Source: Vicingaceae bacterium (GTDB taxonomy: Bacteria; Bacteroidota; Bacteroidia; Flavobacteriales_E; Vicingaceae). Taken from it: DNA of 64,000 nucleotides. Shown in pieces: positions 25,048 to 33,781 of the stretch; position 1 is the first letter of the stretch, and each line of letters opens with the position of its first letter. A model generated the notes under the pieces. The model searched no databases and was not told the origin of the DNA. It saw nothing but the letters and a program-made list of their open reading frames with translations. The stretch covers positions 1-64,000 of the forward strand of contig BPHE01000008.1 in the NCBI GenBank assembly GCA_026003395.1. The letters run 5' to 3'. A program made the position numbers and the translations under genes.

Positions 25048-27172
25048 AAAGAATCTATCAATTTTATTCGTTCTTTTATTTACCGGGTTGGGCACATTTG
25101 CACAAAAAAATGGTGAGTGGTGTGGTACCGATCAAAAGTTTAACGAAATGTTAAAATCAAATCCTGAACTTTTGGAACAATGGAATCAACAACTGGAACA
25201 GATCCGACAAAAACAAGAAGAGTTTCTTTATCAATATGAATATAATCCACAAAAAGAATCGGTGGTAAAAATTATTCCTGTGGTTGTTCACATTATTCAT
25301 GACAATTGGTCCGGAGATATTTCCGATGCACAAGTGGAAGACGGTATTGCAGTATTGAATGAAGATTTTAGGAGGTTAAACAGTGATACAGGACAAACCC
25401 GTTCAGTATTTAAACCTTATGCAGCCGATTGTGAATTTGAGTTTCGTTTGGCAAAAATCGATCCCAATGGTAACTGTACCAAAGGTATTGTCAGAGTTAA
25501 TTCGCCCTTGACAAACAATGCCAACGACAATGTAAAATCATTGAGTTATTGGCCCAGTAACAAATACTTTAACGTATGGTTGGTAAAAAGCATTGAAAAT
25601 AATTCCGGACAAGGCACCATCCTGGGATACGCCCAGTTCCCGGGATTTGGTTCCTGGAATACCTATGGAGTGGTAGTAAGAAATGATCAATGGGGAAGAA
25701 TCGGGTCTTCCTTTTCCGATGGACGTACGGCTACCCATGAGGTGGGCCATTGTTTGGGATTATTTCATACATTTCAGGGAGGTTGTGGAAGCAATTGTTC
25801 GAACTCGGGAGATCAGGTATGCGATACCCCTCCGACAGCAAATGCTACATATGGTTGTAGTACTACTCAAAATACTTGTAGCAACGATGCTTCAGGTCCT
25901 AGTCCTTATTCAACCGACGTTCCGGATCAAATAGAAAATTACATGAGCTACGACGCATGTCAAAATATGTTTACCTTGGGTCAAAAAGCTCGTATGCAGG
26001 CGGTAATCAATAATTATAGTCAATTACAACAGTTGACCTCTTCATCTAATCTTGTGGCTACCGGCACAAACGATGGTTATGTAGCACAAACATGTGCACC
26101 TATTGCCGATTTTACTTGGAATAGAGAAATGATCTGTCAAGGTTCCAGTGTTAGTTTCACCGACAAATCCTGGAATGGAACCCCAACCTCCTGGAACTGG
26201 ACATTTCAAGGCGGAACTCCTTCATCCTCAACCCTTCAAAATCCTACCGTAGTGTATAATACTCCCGGAATCTATTCCGTTAGTTTAACAGCATCGAATT
26301 CTGCCGGAAGCAATTCCAAGACCATCAACAATCTTATATATGTGAGTTCAACTACCGCCCAGCATAACACTTGGCCTTTGGTAGAGGATTTTGAAGATGG
26401 AAATCAATTTAATAATGAATGGATCATTATCAACCAATCCGGTGCAAAATGGGAGCGCGTCAATACGGCTGCCTACAGCGGATCTTTCTCTATGCGGTTA
26501 AATAACAACGGACAAACAACCGGCACAATTGATGAAGCAATTTCCCCATCATATAACATAGCATTGGTTGGCAGTGGAGCAAAACTAAGGTTCAAAGTCG
26601 CTTATGCGCAAAAAAATTCGGGTACAAACGATAATTTGAGAATCTATTACTCTACAAATTGTGGTCAAAGCTGGACAATAAAATATGCCAAAGTAGGAGG
26701 CAATCTTGCCACTGTTTCTCCTACGGGTGCCAATTTTGTCCCTTCAGGACCAAATGACTGGAAAGAAGAAGTGGTGGATTTGACCGGACTGACCAACTCA
26801 ACCAATGTGCGTTTTAAGTTTTGGTTTATGTCCGACGGAGGCAATAATATCTACATTGATGACATCAACATAGATAAAGCCAATGATATTGAAGAGTCGT
26901 CGGTGGATCCTTATCTTGTCAATGTCTTCCCGGTACCGGCAACCAATCAATTATCCCTGCAATTTAATCTGGTTGCTCCCGAAAATATCAGCGTAGCTAT
27001 TTACGATTTGTCCGGACGTCTGATTCAAACTGTTGTACAAAACCTGGAAATGCCTGCAGGATTGCATACAATCGACCTTCATGAGTTTGCCAATAACCAT
27101 CCTAAGGGAATTTATACTTTAAAGTTGTCAGGTCAACGTCAATCTGTCGTTAAAAAAATAATCTTACAGTGA
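25043..27172 (+). CDS. Secreted M43 (cytophagalysin/pappalysin-like) metalloprotease with PKD and T9SS sorting domain
   Basis: Product of 709 residues from ATG 25043, which directly precedes the signal peptide MKKNLSILFVLLFTGLG; two in-frame ATGs upstream lie in a leader duplication. Residues about 75-340 form the catalytic domain: zinc site HEVGHCLGLFH (about 232-242), Met-turn NYMSYDAC, and several cysteines as in cytophagalysins. A PKD domain follows (ADFTWNREMICQGSSVSF ... GIYSVSLTASNSAGS, about 355-435), then a jelly-roll of choice-of-anchor-J type (LVEDFEDGNQFNNEWIII) and a type A sorting domain (VFPVPATNQLSLQFNL ... GIYTLKLSGQRQSVVKKIILQ). It is an extracellular protease, exported by T9SS. 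It is transcribed alone and ends in a strong terminator. Confidence 0.92.
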   Translation: MKKNLSILFVLLFTGLGTFAQKNGEWCGTDQKFNEMLKSNPELLEQWNQQLEQIRQKQEEFLYQYEYNPQKESVVKIIPVVVHIIHDNWSGDISDAQVEDGIAVLNEDFRRLNSDTGQTRSVFKPYAADCEFEFRLAKIDPNGNCTKGIVRVNSPLTNNANDNVKSLSYWPSNKYFNVWLVKSIENNSGQGTILGYAQFPGFGSWNTYGVVVRNDQWGRIGSSFSDGRTATHEVGHCLGLFHTFQGGCGSNCSNSGDQVCDTPPTANATYGCSTTQNTCSNDASGPSPYSTDVPDQIENYMSYDACQNMFTLGQKARMQAVINNYSQLQQLTSSSNLVATGTNDGYVAQTCAPIADFTWNREMICQGSSVSFTDKSWNGTPTSWNWTFQGGTPSSSTLQNPTVVYNTPGIYSVSLTASNSAGSNSKTINNLIYVSSTTAQHNTWPLVEDFEDGNQFNNEWIIINQSGAKWERVNTAAYSGSFSMRLNNNGQTTGTIDEAISPSYNIALVGSGAKLRFKVAYAQKNSGTNDNLRIYYSTNCGQSWTIKYAKVGGNLATVSPTGANFVPSGPNDWKEEVVDLTGLTNSTNVRFKFWFMSDGGNNIYIDDINIDKANDIEESSVDPYLVNVFPVPATNQLSLQFNLVAPENISVAIYDLSGRLIQTVVQNLEMPAGLHTIDLHEFANNHPKGIYTLKLSGQRQSVVKKIILQ

Positions 27173-27203
27173 TCGTATCTTAATTTTTAGTTTTTCCAAC
27201 AAA

Positions 27204-27241
27204 AAAACCATCAAGTTCTTGTGAATCTTGATGGTTTTTTT
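27204..27241 (+). terminator. Intrinsic terminator after the M43 protease gene
   Basis: CCATCAAG (27208-27215) pairs with CTTGATGG (27227-27234) around an 11-base loop; a run of T follows and a run of A precedes, so the stem extends further and can work in both directions. Confidence 0.85.
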
Positions 27242-27387
27242 ATTTTACTAATTTGAGAATTGAATCATTTACAAGCAAAAAAAAACTTTTATAACCTTTT
27301 TCAATCAAGTTTTAAGCAATCAAATGATTAAAAAAATGCTATTGTTGAATTTAATGTAAATTTACAGCCCATAAAAAAGTTGTCGCT

Positions 27388-28251
27388 ATGTTGCTGTCAA
27401 TGACCGGATATGCCCGAAAAGAATCACAATTCCGCAATAAAGCTTATACATTGGAATTGCGATCATTAAATTCAAAACAAATTGATATAAACACACGCTT
27501 GCCCTATTCGCTTAGAAGCATTGAATGGGAATTGAGAAAAATCATACATCGTGAGCTTATTCGAGGCAAGATTGATTTAACGATACAGGTGAGATATCTG
27601 GAAGGAATTCCCGTGCAGATCAATCATGCCGGTATAGAATATTATCTTGACCAATTAAAACCTGTGGCAGAAAAATATCATCAAGAATATTCCCGGTTAT
27701 TGCCGGCTATTATCCGTTTGCCTGAGGTTTTCACTACCGATTCGGAAATAGTTGACGAAGAAGAGAGTGTTTATTTGATAGAATTATTGCATGAAGCAAT
27801 TAAAGATTTGATAGAATTCAGAAAACGTGAAGGAAAATATCTTGAAGAAAACATAATAGCTTCATGGCAATCGATGAAAGATTCGTTTGAAAAAATTCCC
27901 GAATATGAATCCGAAAGATTGGAAAAGATAAAAAACCGCTTACACGGATGGCTTGAAGAAGAGGTTAGAGAGATTGATAAAAACAGGTTTGAGCAAGAAT
28001 TAATTTATTATTTAGAAAAACTGGATATCAACGAAGAAAAGGCCAGATTACAATCGCATCTCGAATATTTTCAAACATTATTGAAAGCAAATAAACCCGA
28101 GGGTAAAAAATTGTTGTTTCTGACACAAGAAATTGGCAGAGAAATAAACACAATTGGCAGCAAAGCCTATCACGAAAAAATACAGCAATTGGTCGTAAAC
28201 ATGAAAGATAATTTGGAAAAAATTAAAGAACAATTGGCAAATGTATTATGA
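27388..28251 (+). CDS. yicC: YicC-family endoribonuclease-like protein
   Basis: Product of 287 residues, the usual length for YicC. The family start MLLSMTGYARKESQF and the C-terminal block GKKLLFLTQEIGREINTIGSKA (then VVNMKDNLEKIKEQLANVL) are both characteristic. The E. coli homologue is reported as an endoribonuclease acting on small RNAs; that activity is inferred here. The middle part is charged and likely coiled-coil. It is the first gene of a tight run and its stop overlaps the start of gmk as ATGA, the conserved yicC-gmk pairing. Confidence 0.93.
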   Translation: MLLSMTGYARKESQFRNKAYTLELRSLNSKQIDINTRLPYSLRSIEWELRKIIHRELIRGKIDLTIQVRYLEGIPVQINHAGIEYYLDQLKPVAEKYHQEYSRLLPAIIRLPEVFTTDSEIVDEEESVYLIELLHEAIKDLIEFRKREGKYLEENIIASWQSMKDSFEKIPEYESERLEKIKNRLHGWLEEEVREIDKNRFEQELIYYLEKLDINEEKARLQSHLEYFQTLLKANKPEGKKLLFLTQEIGREINTIGSKAYHEKIQQLVVNMKDNLEKIKEQLANVL

Positions 28252-28820
28252 ATCAAGGTAAGGCAATAATCATATCTGCACCCTCCGGATCAGGTAAAAC
28301 AAGCATCGTACATCGTTTAATGCAATTCCCCGAGTTAAACCTACGTTTTTCTGTAAGTGCCACAACTCGAGGCAAACGTCAGGGAGAAACAGACGGAAAG
28401 GATTATTATTTTCTGACAAAAGAAGAATTTTCCCGTAAAATCAATAACAATGAATTTATTGAATGGGAAGAAGTGTATCCGGGCACATTTTACGGTACCT
28501 TGAAAAGCGATGTTGAGAATTTGTTCAGACAAGGATATAATGTGATATTTGATGTGGATGTAAAAGGTGGCCTGTCGTTAAAAAAATATTTTGGGGATAA
28601 AGCATTGAGCATCTTCATTAAAGTGCCATCTATAGAATTATTGGAGCAACGTTTAAGGCAAAGAAAAACCGAAACCGAAGAAAAATTGAAAGAAAGAATT
28701 GCCAAAGCAAAGTGGGAGATGACTTTTGAAAATCGGTTTGATATGACCATTGTCAATGATGATCTGCATAGAGCCACAAAAGAAGCATACGAAGTTATCA
28801 AGAAATTTTTACAAGCATGA
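28248..28820 (+). CDS. gmk: Guanylate kinase
   Basis: Product of 190 residues, normal for guanylate kinase, which turns GMP and ATP into GDP and ADP in nucleotide salvage and synthesis. The P-loop is SAPSGSGKTSIVHRL; the GMP-binding segment is FSVSATTRGKRQGETDGKDYYFLT, with EFIEWEEVYPGTFYGTL just after; the lid region is RLRQRKTETEEKLKERI. Both ends overlap neighbours by 4 bases (yicC upstream, nadD downstream), consistent with one operon. It is an essential cytosolic enzyme in most bacteria. Confidence 0.97.
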   Translation: MNQGKAIIISAPSGSGKTSIVHRLMQFPELNLRFSVSATTRGKRQGETDGKDYYFLTKEEFSRKINNNEFIEWEEVYPGTFYGTLKSDVENLFRQGYNVIFDVDVKGGLSLKKYFGDKALSIFIKVPSIELLEQRLRQRKTETEEKLKERIAKAKWEMTFENRFDMTIVNDDLHRATKEAYEVIKKFLQA

Positions 28821-29416
28821 GAATAGGACTATTTTTTGGCACATTTAATCCTATTCATGTCGGACATTTAATCATTGCCAATTATATGGCCCACAATACC
28901 GACCTCGAACAGGTTTGGTTAGTGGTCACACCTCACAATCCCCATAAGGATAAATCTACTTTGTTGGCCGATCATCATCGATATTATATGTGTCAATTGG
29001 CTATTGAAGATAACCCAAAATTGAGAGTGTCAAACATAGAGTTTAAACTTCCTCAACCTTCTTATACTGTGGTTACACTTGCCGAATTGCGGCATCAATA
29101 TCCCCAACATCAATTTATTTTAATTATGGGAGAAGACAACTTAATGACATTGCACAAATGGAAAAATCCTAAAGAAATTTTAACCCATCATCAGATATAT
29201 GTATATCCCAGAAAGGGAATTGAAAGTTTTGAACGGGAATTTAAATTGGACGAATCGATAAAATCTTATCAACACCGTATTAAAATGTTTAACCTTCCTT
29301 TGATTCATTTATCGGCATCGTTTATAAGAAAATGCATCAGAGAAAATAAAAATGTACGTTATTTGATTCCGGACAAAATATATAATTACATTAAAGAAAT
29401 GCACTTTTATGAATAA
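28817..29416 (+). CDS. nadD: Nicotinate-nucleotide adenylyltransferase
   Basis: Product of 199 residues. The nucleotidyltransferase signature GTFNPIHVGHLIIANYM carries the HxGH-type ATP site, HNPHKDKSTLLADHHR is the NadD-specific binding region, and the C-terminal LIHLSASFIRKCIRENKN holds the SxxxxR/ISxTxxR-like motif. It joins ATP to nicotinate mononucleotide, the penultimate step of NAD synthesis. It overlaps gmk by 4 bases and the following lipoprotein gene by 8 bases. Confidence 0.96.
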   Translation: MRIGLFFGTFNPIHVGHLIIANYMAHNTDLEQVWLVVTPHNPHKDKSTLLADHHRYYMCQLAIEDNPKLRVSNIEFKLPQPSYTVVTLAELRHQYPQHQFILIMGEDNLMTLHKWKNPKEILTHHQIYVYPRKGIESFEREFKLDESIKSYQHRIKMFNLPLIHLSASFIRKCIRENKNVRYLIPDKIYNYIKEMHFYE

Positions 29417-29825
29417 TCCGGATTCTATGCAAAGTAATATGTATCAGGTGAAAAATATCCTGTTTTACTTTATTGTTTTTATCCTTATCGGTCTTTTTGC
29501 ATGTGGTAAGAACCAAAAAAATACTGCGGATCAACCGCCTGTATCTAAAGACACATTTTTATTGATATTAAAAGACATCAAAACGGTAGATGCATTGATG
29601 TCGACACGCCTGTACGAAAAAGATTCTTTTGTGGCCGATCCTGTTTATTTAAGAAAAAGCGTATTTGACAAATACGGGATTGATGAAAATACTTTTAACC
29701 GGGCGGTCGGTTATTATTTTTCTGATCCTGAAAAAATATCCGCTTTTTTTAAAATTATTTCCGATACATTATTAAAAGAACAAAGATTATTGCAAAAACA
29801 GACAGATAGTTTAAAGAATGAATAA
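29409..29825 (+). CDS. DUF4296-like lipoprotein
   Basis: Product of up to 138 residues. ILFYFIVFILIGLFACG is a lipoprotein signal peptide with the lipobox ending in Cys; a start at the later Met (29439, MYQVKNILF) would give a more normal signal length, but the upstream start overlaps nadD by 8 bases and could be coupled. The rest (DTFLLILKDIKTVDALMSTRLYEKDSF ... VFDKYGIDENTFNRAVGYYFSDPEKISAFFKI) matches my recollection of DUF4296 proteins of Bacteroidota. It is likely anchored to a membrane facing the periplasm. Function unknown. It ends one base into the transporter gene. Confidence 0.72.
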   Translation: MNNPDSMQSNMYQVKNILFYFIVFILIGLFACGKNQKNTADQPPVSKDTFLLILKDIKTVDALMSTRLYEKDSFVADPVYLRKSVFDKYGIDENTFNRAVGYYFSDPEKISAFFKIISDTLLKEQRLLQKQTDSLKNE

Positions 29826-31276
29826 TGACGTCGGTTATGCAAAAAAAATATTTCAAGCTCCTGGTTGTCGCTTTAATTTTGATTCTTGAGTGGATTTTAT
29901 TGCAATTGATAGGAAGTTTGGATAACAAACTAAGGTATACGGTTTTTGCCGGATCAATGATGATTGCATGTTGGGTAACAGAACTGGTTCCTTTGTATAT
30001 AACCGGATTTTTGCCTTTATTGATATTTCCGTTATTGGGAGTAAATACCATAAAATCGACGGCACAGGCCTATGGCAATCCTGTCATATTTGTTTTTATC
30101 GGAGGTTTTTTTATTGCCACTGCTTTGGAAAAACACAAAGTGCATCTCAGAATGGCATTATGGATATTAAAACAATATGGCGATTCTCTACAAAATGTTT
30201 TATATTCCATAGTATTCTTGACTGCAATCTTGAGTATGTGGATTAGTAACACAGCCACCGCCATTTTGATTTTACCGGTTGTGTTGGGAGTTTTGGAGTA
30301 TTTAAAAGGCAATGCTTTTATAAGCGATCAGACCTATCAAAACTTTTCAAAATCGCTGGTATTGTCAATTGCTTATGCTGCCAATGCAGGTGGTATTGCT
30401 ACCATAATAGGTACCCCGCCCAATTTAGTGGCAATTTCGATCCTGGATGAATTAAATATTTATCATATTTCTTTTTCACAATGGTTATTGATAGGTGTGC
30501 CTTTCACATTATTATTGCTCACCGGACTTGTGATTGTTTTCAAATGGATTTATCCTGTGCATGCGAATGACAAAATGAAGGAATTGAAAAAATATTTTTT
30601 GAAGCAATATGAAATGCTTGGCCCGCCTAAATATGCCCAAAAAGCTTCCATTGCTGTTATGTCTTTGGTGGCAATTCTATGGATAACAAAAGATTTTATC
30701 GCCAAAAAAATGGGCATAACGGCCCCGGATGATGCAACCATCGCTGTTTTAGGTATTTTTTTGTTATTTATCATCCCATCCAAAAATGCACAAAATGAAA
30801 CTTTATTGACTTTTGAAGATTCTCGTAAAGTCCCATGGGATTTATGGGTGTTGTTTGGAGGAGGACTGGCTTTGGCCGATGCGCTTGACAAATCCGGAAT
30901 CCTGAAAATGGCAGGTGGATTTTTGATAGAGTCCTTAAATGTGCATTCAATGACTTTTATTGTCTTACTTGGTGCAATCACGATATTGTTTACAGAATTT
31001 ATGTCCAATGTTGCCCAAGTTACGGTGCTTACACCATTAATCATTGCCATAGCCCGTGAAAGTGGTCTGGATGTATTGCCAATTGTAATTTACGTCACTA
31101 TTCTTTCGAGCTGCGGTTTTATGATGCCCATGGGTACACCTCCAAATGCCATTGCTTTCGGAACAGGATTCGTTTCGATGAAAGATATGATGAAAACGGG
31201 ATTTTTGATCAATCTTGTGTCTTTGATCGTCGCTTTTCTATTATACTTAAGTTTGCAAAGTTTAAATATCTTTTAA
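29825..31276 (+). CDS. SLC13/DASS-family anion (dicarboxylate or sulfate) transporter
   Basis: Product of 483 residues with about 11-12 hydrophobic segments. The two family hairpin motifs are visible: SMWISNTATAILILPVVLG near residue 140 and the C-terminal MPMGTPPNAIAFGTGFVSMKD near 440; GIATIIGTPPNLVAISIL is the mirrored site in the first half. This is the SNT/NTP arrangement of sodium-coupled dicarboxylate transporters. It sits in the inner membrane; substrate could be a dicarboxylate, phosphate or sulfate. The ATG overlaps the preceding stop by one base, and fRMsr follows after 2 bases. Confidence 0.9.
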   Translation: MTSVMQKKYFKLLVVALILILEWILLQLIGSLDNKLRYTVFAGSMMIACWVTELVPLYITGFLPLLIFPLLGVNTIKSTAQAYGNPVIFVFIGGFFIATALEKHKVHLRMALWILKQYGDSLQNVLYSIVFLTAILSMWISNTATAILILPVVLGVLEYLKGNAFISDQTYQNFSKSLVLSIAYAANAGGIATIIGTPPNLVAISILDELNIYHISFSQWLLIGVPFTLLLLTGLVIVFKWIYPVHANDKMKELKKYFLKQYEMLGPPKYAQKASIAVMSLVAILWITKDFIAKKMGITAPDDATIAVLGIFLLFIIPSKNAQNETLLTFEDSRKVPWDLWVLFGGGLALADALDKSGILKMAGGFLIESLNVHSMTFIVLLGAITILFTEFMSNVAQVTVLTPLIIAIARESGLDVLPIVIYVTILSSCGFMMPMGTPPNAIAFGTGFVSMKDMMKTGFLINLVSLIVAFLLYLSLQSLNIF

Positions 31277-31278
31277 TT

Positions 31279-31764
31279 ATGGCAGAACAACTGTGGCAGA
31301 GAATCGATAACGAACCAAAGGACCGGACCTATCAAAGGGTTATTCAATATTTAGATGCATTATTAACCGGAGAAAACGACCTAATTGCCAAGATGGCCAA
31401 TATATCGGCTGTGATAAAAGAGGCGTTTCAATGGCACTGGGTAGGATATTACCGTGTGGTTGGTAAAGAATTGGTGTTAGGTCCATTTCAGGGGCCTGTG
31501 GCTTGCATGCGTATTGGTTTTGGAAAAGGTGTGTGCGGTAAATGTTGGGAAAATCAACAAACCATTATAGTGCCTGATGTCAATCAATTCCCCGGACATA
31601 TTGCCTGTTCCCCTTTTTCCAAATCCGAAATTGTTGTGCCGTTGATCATAAAAGGACGTTTTGAAGGTTTGTTGGATATAGACAGTGAACGCTATGACAG
31701 CTTTGATACGATAGACCAAATTTACCTTGAAAAAATCCATCAATTGTATTTTAATGCATCTTAA
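31279..31764 (+). CDS. msrC: Free methionine-(R)-sulfoxide reductase (GAF-domain fRMsr)
   Basis: Product of 161 residues made of a single GAF domain. The three family cysteines are present in GPFQGPVACMRIGFGKGVCG and FPGHIACSPFSKSEIVV, and DIDSERYDSFD near the C-terminus fits the substrate pocket. The family reduces free R-methionine sulfoxide to methionine in the cytosol, using thioredoxin. A plain signalling GAF protein would lack these cysteines. It follows the anion transporter after 2 bases and overlaps the next lipoprotein gene by 11 bases. Confidence 0.9.
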   Translation: MAEQLWQRIDNEPKDRTYQRVIQYLDALLTGENDLIAKMANISAVIKEAFQWHWVGYYRVVGKELVLGPFQGPVACMRIGFGKGVCGKCWENQQTIIVPDVNQFPGHIACSPFSKSEIVVPLIIKGRFEGLLDIDSERYDSFDTIDQIYLEKIHQLYFNAS

Positions 31765-33328
31765 GTTTAAATATATACTTTACACTTTGTCGTGTATTTT
31801 ATTTTTACATTGTGCCCAACAGGGCGTTCCAACAGGAGGCCCAAAAGATATTCTGCCCCCCAAAGACAGCTTGTTTGTACCATCCAACTTCAGCACATAT
31901 TTTCAATCAAAAGAGATAAAAATATTGTTTGATGAATATGTGAAAATTACCAAACCTAATCAAATTTACATGTTTCCCAAACCATCGGTTGCTCCCGATA
32001 TAAGAGTAGCCGGTAAATGGATTGTGATCAAATTAAAAGAAAATCTCCTGCCCAATACGACGTATCAAATAATCTTCGACCATGCCATAGCTGATATAAC
32101 CGAAGGCAATGTTTTAAACAAATTGACTTATGTTTTTTCTACGGGAGAAGTTATAGACAGCTTACAGATAAAAGGGAAGGTAATTGATGCCGAGACCCAA
32201 GTTCCGTTAGAGAAAATTACGGTATTTCTTTTTTCCGGATTAACCAATGATTCTTTTTTGATTTCCGGGCGATACGATTTTGCGACAGTTACAGATCAAA
32301 ATGGTGCTTTTGAATTCGGTCATCTTTCTTCCAAACCTTTCAGGGTGTTTGCCATAGAAGATAAAAACAACAATGCAGTGGCCGAAGAAAATGAAAAAAG
32401 CGGTTTTATTGATACAATCATTTCCCCTTCTGTAAAACAGGAAAATGAATATGTCATTCGTTTAGCCCGCCCTAAACCAAAAAACATATTTATAAAAGAA
32501 AAAAAAGAAATTCAAACAGGCAAGCTTTTGATTTTGTTTAATTATCCACCCGACACAATCGAAATATTCCCTGTCGATAAAGCCCAAACCTTGTATTATC
32601 AATCCGGCAAAGATTCATTATGGATTTTTTTTAACAACGATTTTTCAGACACATTGAACTTTATATTAAAATATGGTCCGGAAAAAGATACTGTTCAACA
32701 TGTTTTTCAAATGAAAAAAACAGAAAAAATCCCAATGCAAATCAATTTAAATTATTTTCTAAACAAAGATCCCGGTTGCATTTACTTGACGGTAGGGTAT
32801 CCTTTAGAAAAAATAGATACTTCAAGAATTAACCTGTATCAATTGAACAGGAAAGACACAGTGCCGATAAGATTCAGTTTGTACCGGATGGATTCATTTA
32901 ATTTTGGTCTTTGTCCACAATCGCAGAATAAAGGTAGATTTTTGTTACAATTTGATACTGCAGCCATCAGATTTGGTAAATATGCATTCAATCCTCCGGA
33001 AAGTTTTACGACTGTCGTTTCAGATCCTGAGGCACTTTCAACCATAGAAATAAAGTTTGATACGATTTTTACGAATGCGAGATTGGAATTAAGGAAAGTA
33101 AATAATGTGTTATTGGATGAAAAGGTTGTTGGTAAAGAAATAAAATGGACGCATATACCGCCAGGAAAATATGAAATTTACTTATATTTGGACGAAAATA
33201 ACAATCATAAATGGGATGTGGGTAGCGTATACCCCCCAAAAAAACCTGAAAAAAGATATAAATATGCAGGTGAACTGCAATTAAAACCCGGATGGACACA
33301 AGAGATAATATGGAAAATAAGCAATTAA
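31754..33328 (+). CDS. Ig-like (SbsA/Big_5-type) domain lipoprotein
   Basis: Product of 524 residues from ATG 31754, which gives a short lipoprotein signal (MHLKFKYILYTLSCILFLHC) with Cys at the lipobox, followed by AQQGVPTGGPKDILPPKDS, a start I recall from many Bacteroidota surface lipoproteins. About 45-135 is an SbsA-type Ig-like domain (IKILFDEYVKITKPNQ, LLPNTTYQIIFDHAIADI). About 140-240 is a prealbumin-like beta-sandwich (LQIKGKVIDAETQVPLEKITVFLF). The rest is beta-rich and ends with YLDENNNHKWDVG, a calcium-loop-like motif. Probably an outer-membrane lipoprotein; function unknown. It overlaps fRMsr by 11 bases and the thioesterase gene by 19. Confidence 0.82.
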   Translation: MHLKFKYILYTLSCILFLHCAQQGVPTGGPKDILPPKDSLFVPSNFSTYFQSKEIKILFDEYVKITKPNQIYMFPKPSVAPDIRVAGKWIVIKLKENLLPNTTYQIIFDHAIADITEGNVLNKLTYVFSTGEVIDSLQIKGKVIDAETQVPLEKITVFLFSGLTNDSFLISGRYDFATVTDQNGAFEFGHLSSKPFRVFAIEDKNNNAVAEENEKSGFIDTIISPSVKQENEYVIRLARPKPKNIFIKEKKEIQTGKLLILFNYPPDTIEIFPVDKAQTLYYQSGKDSLWIFFNNDFSDTLNFILKYGPEKDTVQHVFQMKKTEKIPMQINLNYFLNKDPGCIYLTVGYPLEKIDTSRINLYQLNRKDTVPIRFSLYRMDSFNFGLCPQSQNKGRFLLQFDTAAIRFGKYAFNPPESFTTVVSDPEALSTIEIKFDTIFTNARLELRKVNNVLLDEKVVGKEIKWTHIPPGKYEIYLYLDENNNHKWDVGSVYPPKKPEKRYKYAGELQLKPGWTQEIIWKISN

Positions 33329-33732
33329 AAAATTTGTTGGAATTATATCGCCAAAGCAATCGATTTGGTCCTTGGCTGGGAATGGATTTTACGATAGAAG
33401 ATGGTCAAGTGATTTATACTTTAAAAACACATCATGATCATTTGGCCACACCGGAATATGTTCATGGAGGTGTGCTGGCGGCATTGATGGATGCAGTGAT
33501 GGGAGTGACGGCATTAAATGAGGTATATCGTGAAGGGAAACTGGTGGCAACCATTGAAATGAAACTGAATTATCTTAGACCCGTAAAAAGCAACCAGGTG
33601 CTTCAAGCAAAAGCAAAGATTGTTTCCAAGGGGAAAAGAATAATTGTTTTGGAAGGGTTTATTTTTAATGAAACTCAAGAAATTGTTTCAATAGGCACGG
33701 GAACGTTTACAACTTATTCATATTCCTTATGA
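33310..33732 (+). CDS. PaaI-type hotdog thioesterase
   Basis: Product of 140 residues from ATG 33310 (MENKQLKNLLELYRQSNRFG). The hotdog fold is shown by YVHGGVLAALMDAVMGVTAL, the HGG-(x)n-D arrangement of PaaI-like acyl-CoA thioesterases, with Asp at the end of the central helix and VATIEMKLNYLRPVKSNQV as the following strands. It likely hydrolyses an acyl-CoA in the cytosol; the acyl group is unknown. It is the last gene of the run that begins with yicC, overlapping the lipoprotein gene by 19 bases, and it is followed by a 49-base gap. Confidence 0.87.
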   Translation: MENKQLKNLLELYRQSNRFGPWLGMDFTIEDGQVIYTLKTHHDHLATPEYVHGGVLAALMDAVMGVTALNEVYREGKLVATIEMKLNYLRPVKSNQVLQAKAKIVSKGKRIIVLEGFIFNETQEIVSIGTGTFTTYSYSL

Positions 33733-33781
33733 TTAAATTCAAAGGATTTTTTATCTTTACCTTTTGATTTGAAATATTTTT

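Noticed and set aside
30550-31050. A 166-codon minus-strand open frame within the anion transporter gene
   Set aside because: It is the reverse of a hydrophobic, well-recognised transporter; low-complexity composition and no plausible start context.
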